NCBI RefSeq assembly: GCF_001567565.1
Contig: NZ_LSSW01000017.1
Span: 124,001-188,000 of the forward strand
DNA length: 64,000 bases
DNA from: Ectopseudomonas composti
GTDB lineage: Bacteria; Pseudomonadota; Gammaproteobacteria; Pseudomonadales; Pseudomonadaceae
Direction of reading: 5' to 3'
Below are positions 39,157-47,380 of the stretch, piece by piece (the stretch's first letter is position 1; the number at the start of each line of letters is the position of its first letter). Made by a program: the position numbers and the translations under genes. The notes beneath the pieces were generated by a model, which saw only the letters and a list, made by a program, of their open reading frames with translations, did no database searches and was not told where the DNA came from.

Positions 39157-39273
39157 ATGAGTTACGTCCTGTATGGCATCAAGGCCTGGGACACAGCAGC
39201 AATGCGCAGATTTTCCTTCAATATCAACGCATTAGGCCGATTTCGGCCATCAAAAAAGCGTCCGCTGGCGTAA
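39157..39273 (+). pseudogene. yffB: ArsC/Spx-family gene (yffB-like), 5' fragment cut by the prophage
   Basis: A good ribosome site (AGAGGAAG) precedes an ATG that opens MSYVLYGIKA, followed by W-D-T. The normal family start is YGIKACDTMKKA, with the CysxxThr/Lys thioredoxin-like motif next. Here the reading frame leaves the family sequence at the Cys position and stops after 38 codons, within phage DNA. In P. aeruginosa an ArsC-family gene lies in this position between the antiporter and dapD. The rest of the gene should lie at the far prophage end, outside the window. Confidence 0.8.
39171..39200. other. inferred left attachment site (attL) in yffB
   Basis: Host-like yffB sequence (GGCATCAAGGCC, codons 7-10) runs directly into non-family sequence, so the crossover core lies at about 39175-39197. 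The core cannot be delimited because attR is not in the window. The shared string may extend through TGGGACAC if the phage copy replaces the native TGCGACAC. Confidence 0.65.
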
Positions 39274-39354
39274 CCACAGAATCAGGCGTGCAGCTATGGT
39301 TTTGGGGAAAGCAGGCGCACCCTCTTCGCCCGTCCTGGGCAACTACTCTCCCCA

Positions 39355-39621
39355 TCACTGACACGCTTCGATAGCAGCCTCCAGCCGCAGCTCATAGGCC
39401 TGGCGCTGCTTCCTTTCCGCCCGCAGGGCGCGCATCTGCTTGTCGATCGACGCGCCGATCGGCAGCGCGTCGACGGCGAACGCCGGCTTCTGCACTCGAT
39501 CAGTTCGGCACGGTACCTGCACCGGTACCTCTACGCGCACGACCTGCGGCTCAGGCTGATCTGCAACCTGGCCGGCGCACCCGGCAAGCGCTGCGCACAG
39601 TGCGATCGCAACAACCCTCAT
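39355..39621 (-). CDS. o-spanin, Rz1-like lipoprotein
   Basis: The 88-residue protein has a short signal peptide with lipobox (VVAIALCAALAGC, lipidated Cys near residue 15) followed by a Pro/Val-rich stretch and a charged helix. This is the outer-membrane half of a two-component spanin. Its ATG overlaps the stop of the i-spanin gene as ATGA, so the genes are adjacent rather than nested. It is the last gene of the late operon before the prophage end. Between it and the yffB fragment (39274-39354) I see nothing. Confidence 0.85.
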   Translation of the reverse strand: MRVVAIALCAALAGCAGQVADQPEPQVVRVEVPVQVPCRTDRVQKPAFAVDALPIGASIDKQMRALRAERKQRQAYELRLEAAIEACQ

Positions 39622-40037
39622 AGCTCGCGCTCCCGCTTCAGCTCATTGTCGAATGCAGCCGAGGCATCAGCGCACGCATCAGCCCCGATCGGCGTCTGCT
39701 CCTGCAGGACCTCCTGCGCTTGTCGATCGACATTGGCGGCGTCCACCTCTGCCTTCTGCTGATCTTCCTTGGCCTTGGCCGATCGCTCCTGCTCTGCCGA
39801 TCGCAGTCCGGCGATCGCGCTGTTCTGCTCGATCACCTGACCGAGCAGCGTGGTGCGGGTGGCGCGGCAGGCGCCAAGCTTCTCGCTGGCTTCCAGCAAT
39901 GATGACCGCTCGGTCTCAAGCTGGGACTGAAGACTGTAGACGCGGACCTGCTGCACGCCGCCGACCACCATGGCCAGTACCATGCCTGCTGCGCCGGCCC
40001 AGGCCCAGGACGGGACCAGCTTCAGCCAGGGGATCAT
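39618..40037 (-). CDS. i-spanin, Rz-like
   Basis: The 139-residue protein has one N-terminal membrane span (about residues 12-30, WAGAAGMVLAMVVGGVQQV) and a periplasmic coiled coil rich in Gln, Glu and Ala (about 35-120). It ends in a segment with Cys residues. With the Rz1-like lipoprotein it would fuse inner and outer membranes after the endolysin has acted. The start at 40037 overlaps the endolysin stop as ATGA; the longer upstream frame is a shadow of the lysozyme gene. Confidence 0.85.
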   Translation of the reverse strand: MIPWLKLVPSWAWAGAAGMVLAMVVGGVQQVRVYSLQSQLETERSSLLEASEKLGACRATRTTLLGQVIEQNSAIAGLRSAEQERSAKAKEDQQKAEVDAANVDRQAQEVLQEQTPIGADACADASAAFDNELKREREL

Positions 40038-40465
40038 GACGCGGCCTCGAACATAGCGCGCTCGGCAGCACGGCGAGCAACAAGCCCCTTCAGCACCTTG
40101 CCGCCCGCCTTGTTCCATCGATCTAACTGAGCCGCAGCGCCCATGTAGTCGCCAGCGTTGAGCAGGCGCGCCAGGGTAGAGTTGGCCAGGTTCCCGGCGC
40201 CGAGGTTGTATGTGAACGACACCAGTGCATCGAACTGGCCTTGCTTCAGTGGAACCTTGATAGTGCGCAGAACCTGTTCCTCTACCTTGGTCACGTCATC
40301 GCGCAGCAGTTCTTCGGCGCGCTCCGACGTGATCACCTGCCCAGGCTGTACGCCGTAAGTCGTGCCGTAGCCGATAGTCCACACGTCAGCCGGGCACTTA
40401 TAGGCAGACAGGCGAAGCCCCTCGAAAGACTTGATCAGGTCAAGCCCTTGCTGTGATGTACGCAT
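40034..40465 (-). CDS. endolysin, GH24 lysozyme
   Basis: The 143-residue muramidase belongs to the T4/P22 lysozyme family. The catalytic spacing Glu15, Cys24, Thr30 is visible in SFEGLRLSAYKCPADVWTIGYG, where Cys replaces the Asp of T4 lysozyme, a known variant in this family. There is no signal peptide or SAR segment, so release depends on a holin. The start at 40465 has GGAG nine bases upstream, just 15 bp after an intrinsic terminator. It is coupled to Rz by a 4-nt overlap. Confidence 0.93.
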   Translation of the reverse strand: MRTSQQGLDLIKSFEGLRLSAYKCPADVWTIGYGTTYGVQPGQVITSERAEELLRDDVTKVEEQVLRTIKVPLKQGQFDALVSFTYNLGAGNLANSTLARLLNAGDYMGAAAQLDRWNKAGGKVLKGLVARRAAERAMFEAAS

Positions 40466-40480
40466 GATTTCTCCAGGCAC

Positions 40481-40502
40481 AAAAAATCCCGCACTAGGCG
40501 GG
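40481..40502 (-). terminator. intrinsic terminator before the lysis genes
   Basis: CCCGC and GCGGG close a 5-nt loop and are followed on the minus strand by ATTTTTTG. The stem overlaps the stop of the upstream tail gene. Only 15 bp separate its U-tract from the endolysin ATG. Confidence 0.82.
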
Positions 40503-41180
40503 CTTGATCAGAAGAACTGGCGTTCGATATCCGCACGACTGGCTCACCGTCCATGAACCTCCAGGCGTCGTCCCGCCAGTGAACTCAGCAAAGCAGGCAC
40601 TCGCAGCGCACGGCTGACCAGTTGTGGTGTCCCCCTGATTAGACGCCAGCGGGTATGCGGTGACGCTCGCACCGGTTGATACGCCAGCTCTGGCAAGGAC
40701 GTTCATCTGCAGGTAATTAGCAGATGCCTGGCTCACTGTGCCGGCATTCACGGTAAGCGTCGTTCCGCTCGTACCAAGTGCTGCCGTGGCGCCCTCAATT
40801 ACCGGACTGCTTACATTGAATGTCCCAGCCGTGAACGTCACAAGGCGGCTTGCTCGCCGTCCTGAGCCAGTCGAGACAAACACGGGGTCAGCGTCTCCCG
40901 ACTGAAGGATGCGCCACACAACGTCACAGGTAAGCGCCGGAGAGCCAACCCCGTAACGGCTAACTCTTGTCCAACCGGCCGGGTCTGAAGCGGTCGTGTT
41001 GGCCGCCGAAACAACTGTGACGATTACGCAAAGCTGGCCCGCGCTCCAGCCTGCTGGGAGCGTTACGGTATGGCTCGTTGCAGAGGTCAACTGCTGTACG
41101 CCGGTATGCGAGACGATCTCGGGGAAAGATGCCGGCGGGGCTCCGGCGCCGAAGACGTATGGATTAATGATCATGCTCAT
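40494..41180 (-). CDS. putative minor tail / distal tail protein
   Basis: The 228-residue protein opens MSMIINPYVFGAG, a common start of small phage tail-tip or fibre-associated proteins, and then is Ser/Thr/Ala/Val rich with many predicted beta strands and few charged residues. I do not recognise a named domain. It follows the DUF2793 protein with a 4-nt overlap and is the last structural gene before the lysis cassette, where receptor-binding or decoration proteins are often found. The function is inferred from position only. Confidence 0.6.
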   Translation of the reverse strand: MSMIINPYVFGAGAPPASFPEIVSHTGVQQLTSATSHTVTLPAGWSAGQLCVIVTVVSAANTTASDPAGWTRVSRYGVGSPALTCDVVWRILQSGDADPVFVSTGSGRRASRLVTFTAGTFNVSSPVIEGATAALGTSGTTLTVNAGTVSQASANYLQMNVLARAGVSTGASVTAYPLASNQGDTTTGQPCAASACFAEFTGGTTPGGSWTVSQSCGYRTPVLLIKPA

Positions 41181-41890
41181 GTTGGAGTGCCGATCAGCGC
41201 GACCTTCAAGCCCTTGGCGGTTCCGTCGCCGATCTGGTCTACGTCAATGGTGATCTCGGCGTCGTCAGCCAGGCTGCTGTCTGAAATTACCGCCGCTGTA
41301 GCTGCGGTAGTGCTGGTCTTCTCGGTGTTATCAATTGTCAGCTTTGTGCTGAGAATGGACGTTCCGCCCTCGTTTATGTCGATGGTGACGATGCTGCCAC
41401 CCGTTTGAGGGGTAGAAAGGGATGCGCGCACAGATGTGAGCGTGAACGCATACGGCATGCGGAAAGTCACCTTTCCCGCGCCCGCGGTAATCGCTGTGGT
41501 TTCGTCACTGCATGCGATGATTATGGATTGACTTTCACCTGATGCTGCAGAGTCGATCACCCAGGCGGAACCATTCCACCGATAGTCCTTGGCCTCGTCG
41601 CTAACCCAAACACGCCAACGGTCATTTGCCCCCGGCACCAGAAAAGACCACGCGCCCTCCGCCGTCAGGTAGAAAGCGATCTGACCAGACTTGCCAGACC
41701 ATGCACCTGTTGCACCTGCCGCCACAATGTACGCTGCTCCATTGGCCGGAGAACCTGGCGGCGTGGCCAGATCCTTATCAATTACTCGCTGGTGAACAAG
41801 CTGATCTATCTGCGCAAGCGCCTTGTTCACGTTAAGGTAATTTGACTGCCCGTTTGCGGTTTCTTGAAGTTGGTTTTTTGCGGTACTCAC
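41177..41890 (-). CDS. DUF2793-type tail protein
   Basis: The 237-residue protein has the DUF2793 pattern in its first half (NVNKALAQIDQLVHQRV, PPGSPANGAAYIVAAGATG, AWSGKSGQIAFYL), which is found in tail tip or fibre proteins of phages and gene-transfer agents. The second half (about 120-237) is a beta-rich segment with many Thr and Ile, probably a separate domain exposed on the tail. It is coupled by 4-nt overlaps on both sides. Confidence 0.75.
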   Translation of the reverse strand: MSTAKNQLQETANGQSNYLNVNKALAQIDQLVHQRVIDKDLATPPGSPANGAAYIVAAGATGAWSGKSGQIAFYLTAEGAWSFLVPGANDRWRVWVSDEAKDYRWNGSAWVIDSAASGESQSIIIACSDETTAITAGAGKVTFRMPYAFTLTSVRASLSTPQTGGSIVTIDINEGGTSILSTKLTIDNTEKTSTTAATAAVISDSSLADDAEITIDVDQIGDGTAKGLKVALIGTPT

Positions 41891-44800
41891 AAGCTCACCT
41901 CATAGGCATATCCGCGCCCAACAACTGCGCTAATTTGATAGATGCGAAATATAATTGACGACTGAGCAGATCCAAAATCAGTGGTCTGGTCTGCCGCTGA
42001 ATAACTGAAGGCTGGAGAGCCTACGCTGATGGTCCTTACCACTGAAGAACCATTTATCACGTCAATCTGATAGGACTCTGATTCCTCGCCAATTTGTGCC
42101 TCAACTCCATTTGTCCACCAGCTGCTGCTGAGTCTGCTACGCCTAGTAAATGAGCCGCTGAAATTGCCAGACACATCACGAACGCCTCTACCATAAACAG
42201 GGCTAAGGCATTTAAGGTTTACCCCATCATATTCGAATGAGACATCAGAAGCGCTGTCAATCGATGCTCCTGCTGTAACTCCACGGTACAGGCGACCCAA
42301 TCCAATAGACTCAATTGGCGAACCAATGAAAATATTGTCAGGGTCATCAAGAAGAACAAAATAATCACCAGCCTGGTGAAGCCCTGTAGTCCATTCAGTT
42401 CCTCGATCACCCCTGACAAAACCACTGACAATGTAGCTGCCGTCAGACTGCAGAGCAGCATTCTGAAATCTGATTATTTCCCATCGTCCATCAGCGCCAT
42501 AGGCGGCATAGTTCGCACCTAAAAGCATTTGGTCTCTTGTTACGCTTTCAATCTCACCCGTAAGCAAGTCGACTATAAGGCCTCTACTGTCAATCAGCGT
42601 GCAGCTGCTTACAGGGAGAGTCCCTCTGGCTGTTCCAATCGTTGCTTTTCCGCTAAACCCCTGGATCTCTGCCCATGTCTGCCCATCATCATTGGATCTG
42701 ACCAATATTGCGCCAGGCCATCCAGAAGTGATTCCAGTCATAGCCCCAACAAAACCAACATCGTTTTGCACCAGCTCATCAACAACGGGTATATCGAGAG
42801 GAACGAATACGGAGGCGCCAAGTAATGGCACGCTTCCTTCAGGATCAATACCACTTCCGCCTGAAGCGCTGGGAATGAACAATCCTGCAGCGCTCTTTCT
42901 GGCTGTACACATGATGCGACCAGAGCTCGAATACTGCGCCTCTGCAATGCGCAGTTGATAAACAGCATCATCCGCATCAACAGTGACGATATCCGATGGC
43001 TCTATCCCTAGGTAGGTGGGCGGTAAACTGAATGTGAACACCGACCTTTCCAGCCACGCCAGGTTTTGAAGAACCTCAGCAACACCTGCAGCTTCGTCAG
43101 CAGTCAGCACAACCGGAATTTCACGGTCAACTCGGTTGACAGCTTCAGTGCCGATTCTTTCTGAAGTCTGCGGTAGCACAGAATATTCACGGCCGGCATC
43201 AATTACTGTGATAGTAGTGCTAGCAGGAAGCTGAGTATCCATCTCTCGGGTTTCTTTCAGAAAGTCAACTGACTCTGATGAATCAGATGCCCCGAGATCG
43301 CTCCATGGGACTGTCAACAACGATACCTGTCCGCGCGGCACGCACTTAATCTTGTATCCAGACTGAATAACATCGAATGGGAATGCAGCCTGAAGAGGCT
43401 CAATGGCAGAGCGAATCGACCCACCGCTTACCCTGTAACCCCTTGTGCTTGACGTAATGCCAGAAACAGAAACATCTGAATCTGTCAGAAGAGATGACAA
43501 TGAAACTTCGCTTTGTATAATCTGAGATACAGGGAATTGGCCGGCGTCCAATATAAAAGGGGCATTTGCAACGATGTCGTATCGGCCGACGCCGCTAAAC
43601 ATAGAAGACGCTATTAGCCCATCCCTAAAAGTTATTGAAGACGGAACATGTGCTATGCCAACAGGGAAGTTATTTAACTCATAGTAACCTATCAATGAAA
43701 CAGGACTTGTGCTTATGTGAAGATAAGCACCAGTGCCAGGAAGAGATGGGTTTCCTGGGGCCGATAGGTTACCAATCGAAACCCATAAAGTTCCGTCATC
43801 TGCTTGGTACCCAACCGACGATGCGCTTGTTACCTGCAATGATCCCATTGCATCGCTTCTAGTAAGCGTGAACGTTCCCGTATTAATTATGTCAAATTCT
43901 TGGTCATACGACGAAACTGTTACCGTTGCCGTGTTCTGCAATGATTCCATTTGAAAGTTTACAGAAACGACGCCGCCGTCATATTTTGGGATGATGCACG
44001 AAGAAACTGTGAACAGATCAGAATATGCTTCTATTTCATATACACCGCCACCCCTGGTAAGCCTTGCTACATACTTCCTGCCAGAAACAGCAGGGAATCC
44101 CGTTGCTAGAGAGAACGATACAAATAGAAAACCAGCTCTTTCATAAAAACCTGGAGATATAAAATCATAGGCGAGAGTGTTATTTCCAAATGAAAAATCA
44201 TCAGCAGTTATTAATGCAGGAGGCGTCGACCCATCTCCATCCGCTCCGGTCCAAAATACAGCACTAAGCGTATCTAGTGATGAGTTTGAAAATGAATTGC
44301 TAATACTGTAATCAACGTCATAACCAAGCTCTTCCCATATATTCTCAAACCTTGGGACTTTGATAGACTGAACGATACCGTTTATTCTCCTAGCGTACAG
44401 TGTTGGTGAAATGTCGCCAGGGTGGATTATTGAGTAGTAAGATGAATTTGATCTTCCAAACGGGTTATGTGTAAGCCGTGCGCTTGTCGCACCTGTAGCG
44501 CTTGAAAAAGAGATGCTTTGCGAAACAGTATTAGCGCCAATTCCAACAACCTCGACTTTGAATTGAGCCGCCTGCAATGTATTGCTGAAGTCGGCCAGGG
44601 CGAAATCATAGAATGCCAGATATGCAACGCCGCGATACGCAGGAGCATTACCAGCCCCAACACTTGCCTCATACCTAGGATCCGGCATCTGATCGTCCGT
44701 GCCAAGGTATAAGCGCCACCCGGAAGCCGCTTGGTTGCTAGCAATAATTGTCTCTAGATCATCGCTTCCTGCGTTATATATAAGTTTGTCCATACACCAT

Positions 44801-45198
44801 ATCCTGCGCACGCCAACAATAGGACCTTGGCACAGCGCAAGAATAAATGTTGCCGAATAACTAAACGTCTCAATGGTTGAGCTTCCGCCGCCGCCCTTCC
44901 CGCCTGATTTCTTTTTCCTGGATGTTTCTCTAAGCCGATTATTCTCAAGCCAGACAATATTTCCTGAGATGCCGACAGTTCCATAAATTCTCGGGATGAA
45001 TGCGCCGTATGTACTTGTCTGTACAGTAAGGTCAGACAGTCTAGGCCCGCTTACTGTTGGGCCTTTGGGTGGATCTAAAGCCCCGCCAAGAGCGGCACCG
45101 TATGCTGCGCCGTAAACAGCACCGACAGGGCCGCCGTAGGCGAAAAATCCAACTACAGCGCCAACTACGGCACCAGCAATTTGACCGCCAGAACTCAT
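41887..45198 (-). CDS. tail tip / central fibre protein (J-like, GTA type)
   Basis: At 1103 residues this is the largest protein of the prophage. It opens with a Gly/Ala-rich hydrophobic segment (residues 5-45) followed by TYGAFIPRIYGTVGISGNIVW and a Lys/Gly-rich loop (KKKSGGKGGGGSS), typical of the central tip protein in the Phage-tail_3 group. The middle and C-terminal parts are beta-rich and probably carry host recognition. The gene is visibly AT-richer than its neighbours, with many A/T-ending codons, so it looks recently acquired. It is coupled to the NlpC gene by a 4-nt overlap. Confidence 0.85.
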   Translation of the reverse strand: MSSGGQIAGAVVGAVVGFFAYGGPVGAVYGAAYGAALGGALDPPKGPTVSGPRLSDLTVQTSTYGAFIPRIYGTVGISGNIVWLENNRLRETSRKKKSGGKGGGGSSTIETFSYSATFILALCQGPIVGVRRIWCMDKLIYNAGSDDLETIIASNQAASGWRLYLGTDDQMPDPRYEASVGAGNAPAYRGVAYLAFYDFALADFSNTLQAAQFKVEVVGIGANTVSQSISFSSATGATSARLTHNPFGRSNSSYYSIIHPGDISPTLYARRINGIVQSIKVPRFENIWEELGYDVDYSISNSFSNSSLDTLSAVFWTGADGDGSTPPALITADDFSFGNNTLAYDFISPGFYERAGFLFVSFSLATGFPAVSGRKYVARLTRGGGVYEIEAYSDLFTVSSCIIPKYDGGVVSVNFQMESLQNTATVTVSSYDQEFDIINTGTFTLTRSDAMGSLQVTSASSVGYQADDGTLWVSIGNLSAPGNPSLPGTGAYLHISTSPVSLIGYYELNNFPVGIAHVPSSITFRDGLIASSMFSGVGRYDIVANAPFILDAGQFPVSQIIQSEVSLSSLLTDSDVSVSGITSSTRGYRVSGGSIRSAIEPLQAAFPFDVIQSGYKIKCVPRGQVSLLTVPWSDLGASDSSESVDFLKETREMDTQLPASTTITVIDAGREYSVLPQTSERIGTEAVNRVDREIPVVLTADEAAGVAEVLQNLAWLERSVFTFSLPPTYLGIEPSDIVTVDADDAVYQLRIAEAQYSSSGRIMCTARKSAAGLFIPSASGGSGIDPEGSVPLLGASVFVPLDIPVVDELVQNDVGFVGAMTGITSGWPGAILVRSNDDGQTWAEIQGFSGKATIGTARGTLPVSSCTLIDSRGLIVDLLTGEIESVTRDQMLLGANYAAYGADGRWEIIRFQNAALQSDGSYIVSGFVRGDRGTEWTTGLHQAGDYFVLLDDPDNIFIGSPIESIGLGRLYRGVTAGASIDSASDVSFEYDGVNLKCLSPVYGRGVRDVSGNFSGSFTRRSRLSSSWWTNGVEAQIGEESESYQIDVINGSSVVRTISVGSPAFSYSAADQTTDFGSAQSSIIFRIYQISAVVGRGYAYEVSL

Positions 45199-45611
45199 AT
45201 CGCGCCCTCAAACCGGTAGGCCCTGACAACGCGTTTTTGCCATATGTCGGCAAAGCGGTGCTCGACAACCTTCCCGGATTTCTCGTAGGAGTGAATAACA
45301 GTTTCTCCAGCATGAATTGCAATATGCTGAGGCTCGCGGTCAAAGCGCATCAATAGAATGTCGCCAGATTGCATCTGCGCCAATGGAACCTTTACCAAAA
45401 ATGGTTGACGTTCTATGCACTGCTCCAGCAGACCTTTGAACGGATTGCGACCGTATCCGACCTCATCAATGACTGGGAGACCAAGCACTCGGCAAACATG
45501 CACAAAGACCCCGGCGCAATCAAGGCCAATCCCTGGAACCCTACCCTGGTGCCTGAATGGAGTTTCTTTAACGCTTCTTGCCGCATTAAGAATTTCGTCT
45601 ACAGTCATCAT
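45195..45611 (-). CDS. NlpC/P60-family tail peptidoglycan hydrolase
   Basis: The 138-residue cysteine peptidase has nucleophile Cys32 in GLDCAGVFVHVC, and His96, in QHIAIHAG, is the probable catalytic His. In phages and gene-transfer agents this protein sits in the tail tip and opens the cell wall during DNA entry. The gene overlaps the DUF2163 gene upstream and the tip gene downstream by 4 nt each. A second ATG directly follows the first. Composition is intermediate between the AT-rich tip gene and the GC-rich head genes. Confidence 0.88.
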   Translation of the reverse strand: MMTVDEILNAARSVKETPFRHQGRVPGIGLDCAGVFVHVCRVLGLPVIDEVGYGRNPFKGLLEQCIERQPFLVKVPLAQMQSGDILLMRFDREPQHIAIHAGETVIHSYEKSGKVVEHRFADIWQKRVVRAYRFEGAI

Positions 45612-46498
45612 CTTCTGCCTACCTGATTTGCGACAGATGGGGCCGGGATATGCGGATGACCGCCAAAATTGATTCCGTTACTCCACTTGCCAATGCAGTC
45701 ATCTGCATGGCGCTTCCTGCATCCAGGGATCATTTCATATTCATCACCAACTTCAGGCATATAAAACAGTTCTTCATGCAGCAAGATTGCTCCGCCTGAA
45801 GTAAACGCCTTGATCTGCACAGGCTTTAGGCCGGCATTTGCGCCAGTAGTAAATCTGATAGTTCCATATGAAAACCAATCAGCAGCTTCAGATCTTGATG
45901 AATCAGAAAACATGTACTGATCAGTAACGGATGTTAGCGATCCTGATACTTTGAAGTCATCCAGCGCCGGTCCGTCTGGATTTGCGCGTGGTCCGGTGCA
46001 CCGGCTTTGCGATACCGGCAGAACACGACCATCAAGCGTTTCGTCGAATAGCGTCCATGGGCATGATGGTGCATAGCTTCGGCCGGTTGACTGACTAAGC
46101 ACGTCGATTGCACCCATTAGTTGGGTGGTATAACGCCCATCAGTTATCTCTACCTTTCCCCAAAAGAACAGGCCGCAGTCCTCTTCATCCTCAATCGGAT
46201 CAGCCCACGAAGTTGCAAATAGATAGACGCGAGCGTTGTCGTAAACGCCAGATGCAAGGTCGATCTTGCTTACTGCGCCTTGCTGCAATATTCCGCTTAG
46301 ATCAAGACTTGAACTTGCAAAAGTGCTGGTGCTGTCAAGGCCAGAAAAATCATACCCGCTTTCGGTTAGGTATACCTCGCCATTGCTCATCGGCAGGTCA
46401 ACCGGATAACCAGCCAGACGCACGATTGGCGCATCATTGGCCGGCTCAATGCGGACGCAATAAACTCGCGTCTGCCAGTCTGCTACGTGTGATTTCAT
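45608..46498 (-). CDS. DUF2163/BR0599-type baseplate hub protein
   Basis: The 296-residue protein matches the tail hub family of gene-transfer agents: an N-terminal DUF2163-like part (VADWQTRVYCVRIEPANDAP) and a C-terminal Cys-containing segment (PGCRKRHADDCIGKWSNGINFGG, about 257-280). In related hubs the Cys residues bind a metal or Fe-S centre; here Cys145, Cys166, Cys258 and Cys267 are possible ligands, which I infer. It lies between DUF2460 and NlpC genes, the conserved order. Confidence 0.85.
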   Translation of the reverse strand: MKSHVADWQTRVYCVRIEPANDAPIVRLAGYPVDLPMSNGEVYLTESGYDFSGLDSTSTFASSSLDLSGILQQGAVSKIDLASGVYDNARVYLFATSWADPIEDEEDCGLFFWGKVEITDGRYTTQLMGAIDVLSQSTGRSYAPSCPWTLFDETLDGRVLPVSQSRCTGPRANPDGPALDDFKVSGSLTSVTDQYMFSDSSRSEAADWFSYGTIRFTTGANAGLKPVQIKAFTSGGAILLHEELFYMPEVGDEYEMIPGCRKRHADDCIGKWSNGINFGGHPHIPAPSVANQVGRR

Positions 46499-46507
46499 GG
46501 GGTTGGC

Positions 46508-47380
46508 TCAGGGATTTAGTATTTCTAAGAGCTGGATGCTCGGCGTAGCCAGCGTGTCCCACTGCGAGAAGTTGCCGCCAAGGTCGGCGTTGAAGCGCAT
46601 GGGTACATGGAACTTGAAACCGGCCTTGAGAACCTCGCCGGGAATCGGCTGGGTCTGAACTGTGCCGCCGCTGACGTAAGTCGTGAACGCGCTGGAATTG
46701 ATGTTGACCGTGATTCGGTTTGCATCCGGCTTGGCGGTAATCGTGCCGCGCAGTCCGTTGATCTGCGTCATGCCAGAAACACCGCTGATTGCGACCGTCT
46801 CGCCGATTGCAAAGGTGTTGGCACCAACCTCGATGACGGCGCTTGATGCCTGGGTTATTGAGGTTATGCTGCGCGATTTGTTAACCGCCATGCTGACCAG
46901 ACCGGTAGTTGAGCTTACGCTCCACTGAGCAGATGGCAGCACGATTGATCCAATGCTTACAAGAACAGTTCCGGCTTGCGGCTTTCGGATGCGGCGGCGG
47001 GCACAGGCCGGATTACTGCTATCGCCGTACCAGCGAGTTAGCTGGTAGACCCCAGCTACTGCAGGATTGGCCAAAGGAAGCAGCTGATCGAATGCTGTAG
47101 GTACGCCAGAGTAGGAATTGCTTGAGTAGTCAATAGGATGGAGAACCCTGAAGCCGCGCAGAGTGCCGCCTGCCCGGTTGTTCAGATCGATGATCTGGTC
47201 TACTACGAAGTTGGTCTGCCGCTCAAATTCGATAGTCAGCGTCGCCTTGACGAACGGGTGGCGCTGGCTGCGGTACTCATCACCGCCAGCGGTAGTGACA
47301 ATCTGGTTGGAGTATTCAGCAGAAAATCCGCTGCCATAGTCGGCTTCTTGCGGGAACTGCTCTTCGAGGAACATGGCCAT
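46508..47380 (-). CDS. DUF2460-type distal tail protein with an inserted beta domain
   Basis: The 290-residue protein has the distal tail signature at both ends: FPQEADYGSGFSAEYSN near the N-terminus and GEVLKAGFKFHVPMRFN near the C-terminus. Between them, residues about 172-244 (ITSITQASSAVIEVGAN... AISGVSGMTQINGLRG) resemble the small beta-barrel called E1-FCCH-like in phage proteins, which looks inserted into the DUF2460 fold. It overlaps the tape-measure stop by one base. ATG codons at positions 1 and 3 are both possible. Confidence 0.85.
   Translation of the reverse strand: MAMFLEEQFPQEADYGSGFSAEYSNQIVTTAGGDEYRSQRHPFVKATLTIEFERQTNFVVDQIIDLNNRAGGTLRGFRVLHPIDYSSNSYSGVPTAFDQLLPLANPAVAGVYQLTRWYGDSSNPACARRRIRKPQAGTVLVSIGSIVLPSAQWSVSSTTGLVSMAVNKSRSITSITQASSAVIEVGANTFAIGETVAISGVSGMTQINGLRGTITAKPDANRITVNINSSAFTTYVSGGTVQTQPIPGEVLKAGFKFHVPMRFNADLGGNFSQWDTLATPSIQLLEILNP

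Noticed and set aside
39102..39374. A 90-codon plus-strand open frame across the prophage junction
   Set aside because: It is out of frame with the yffB start, which has the good ribosome site and family-like N-terminus.
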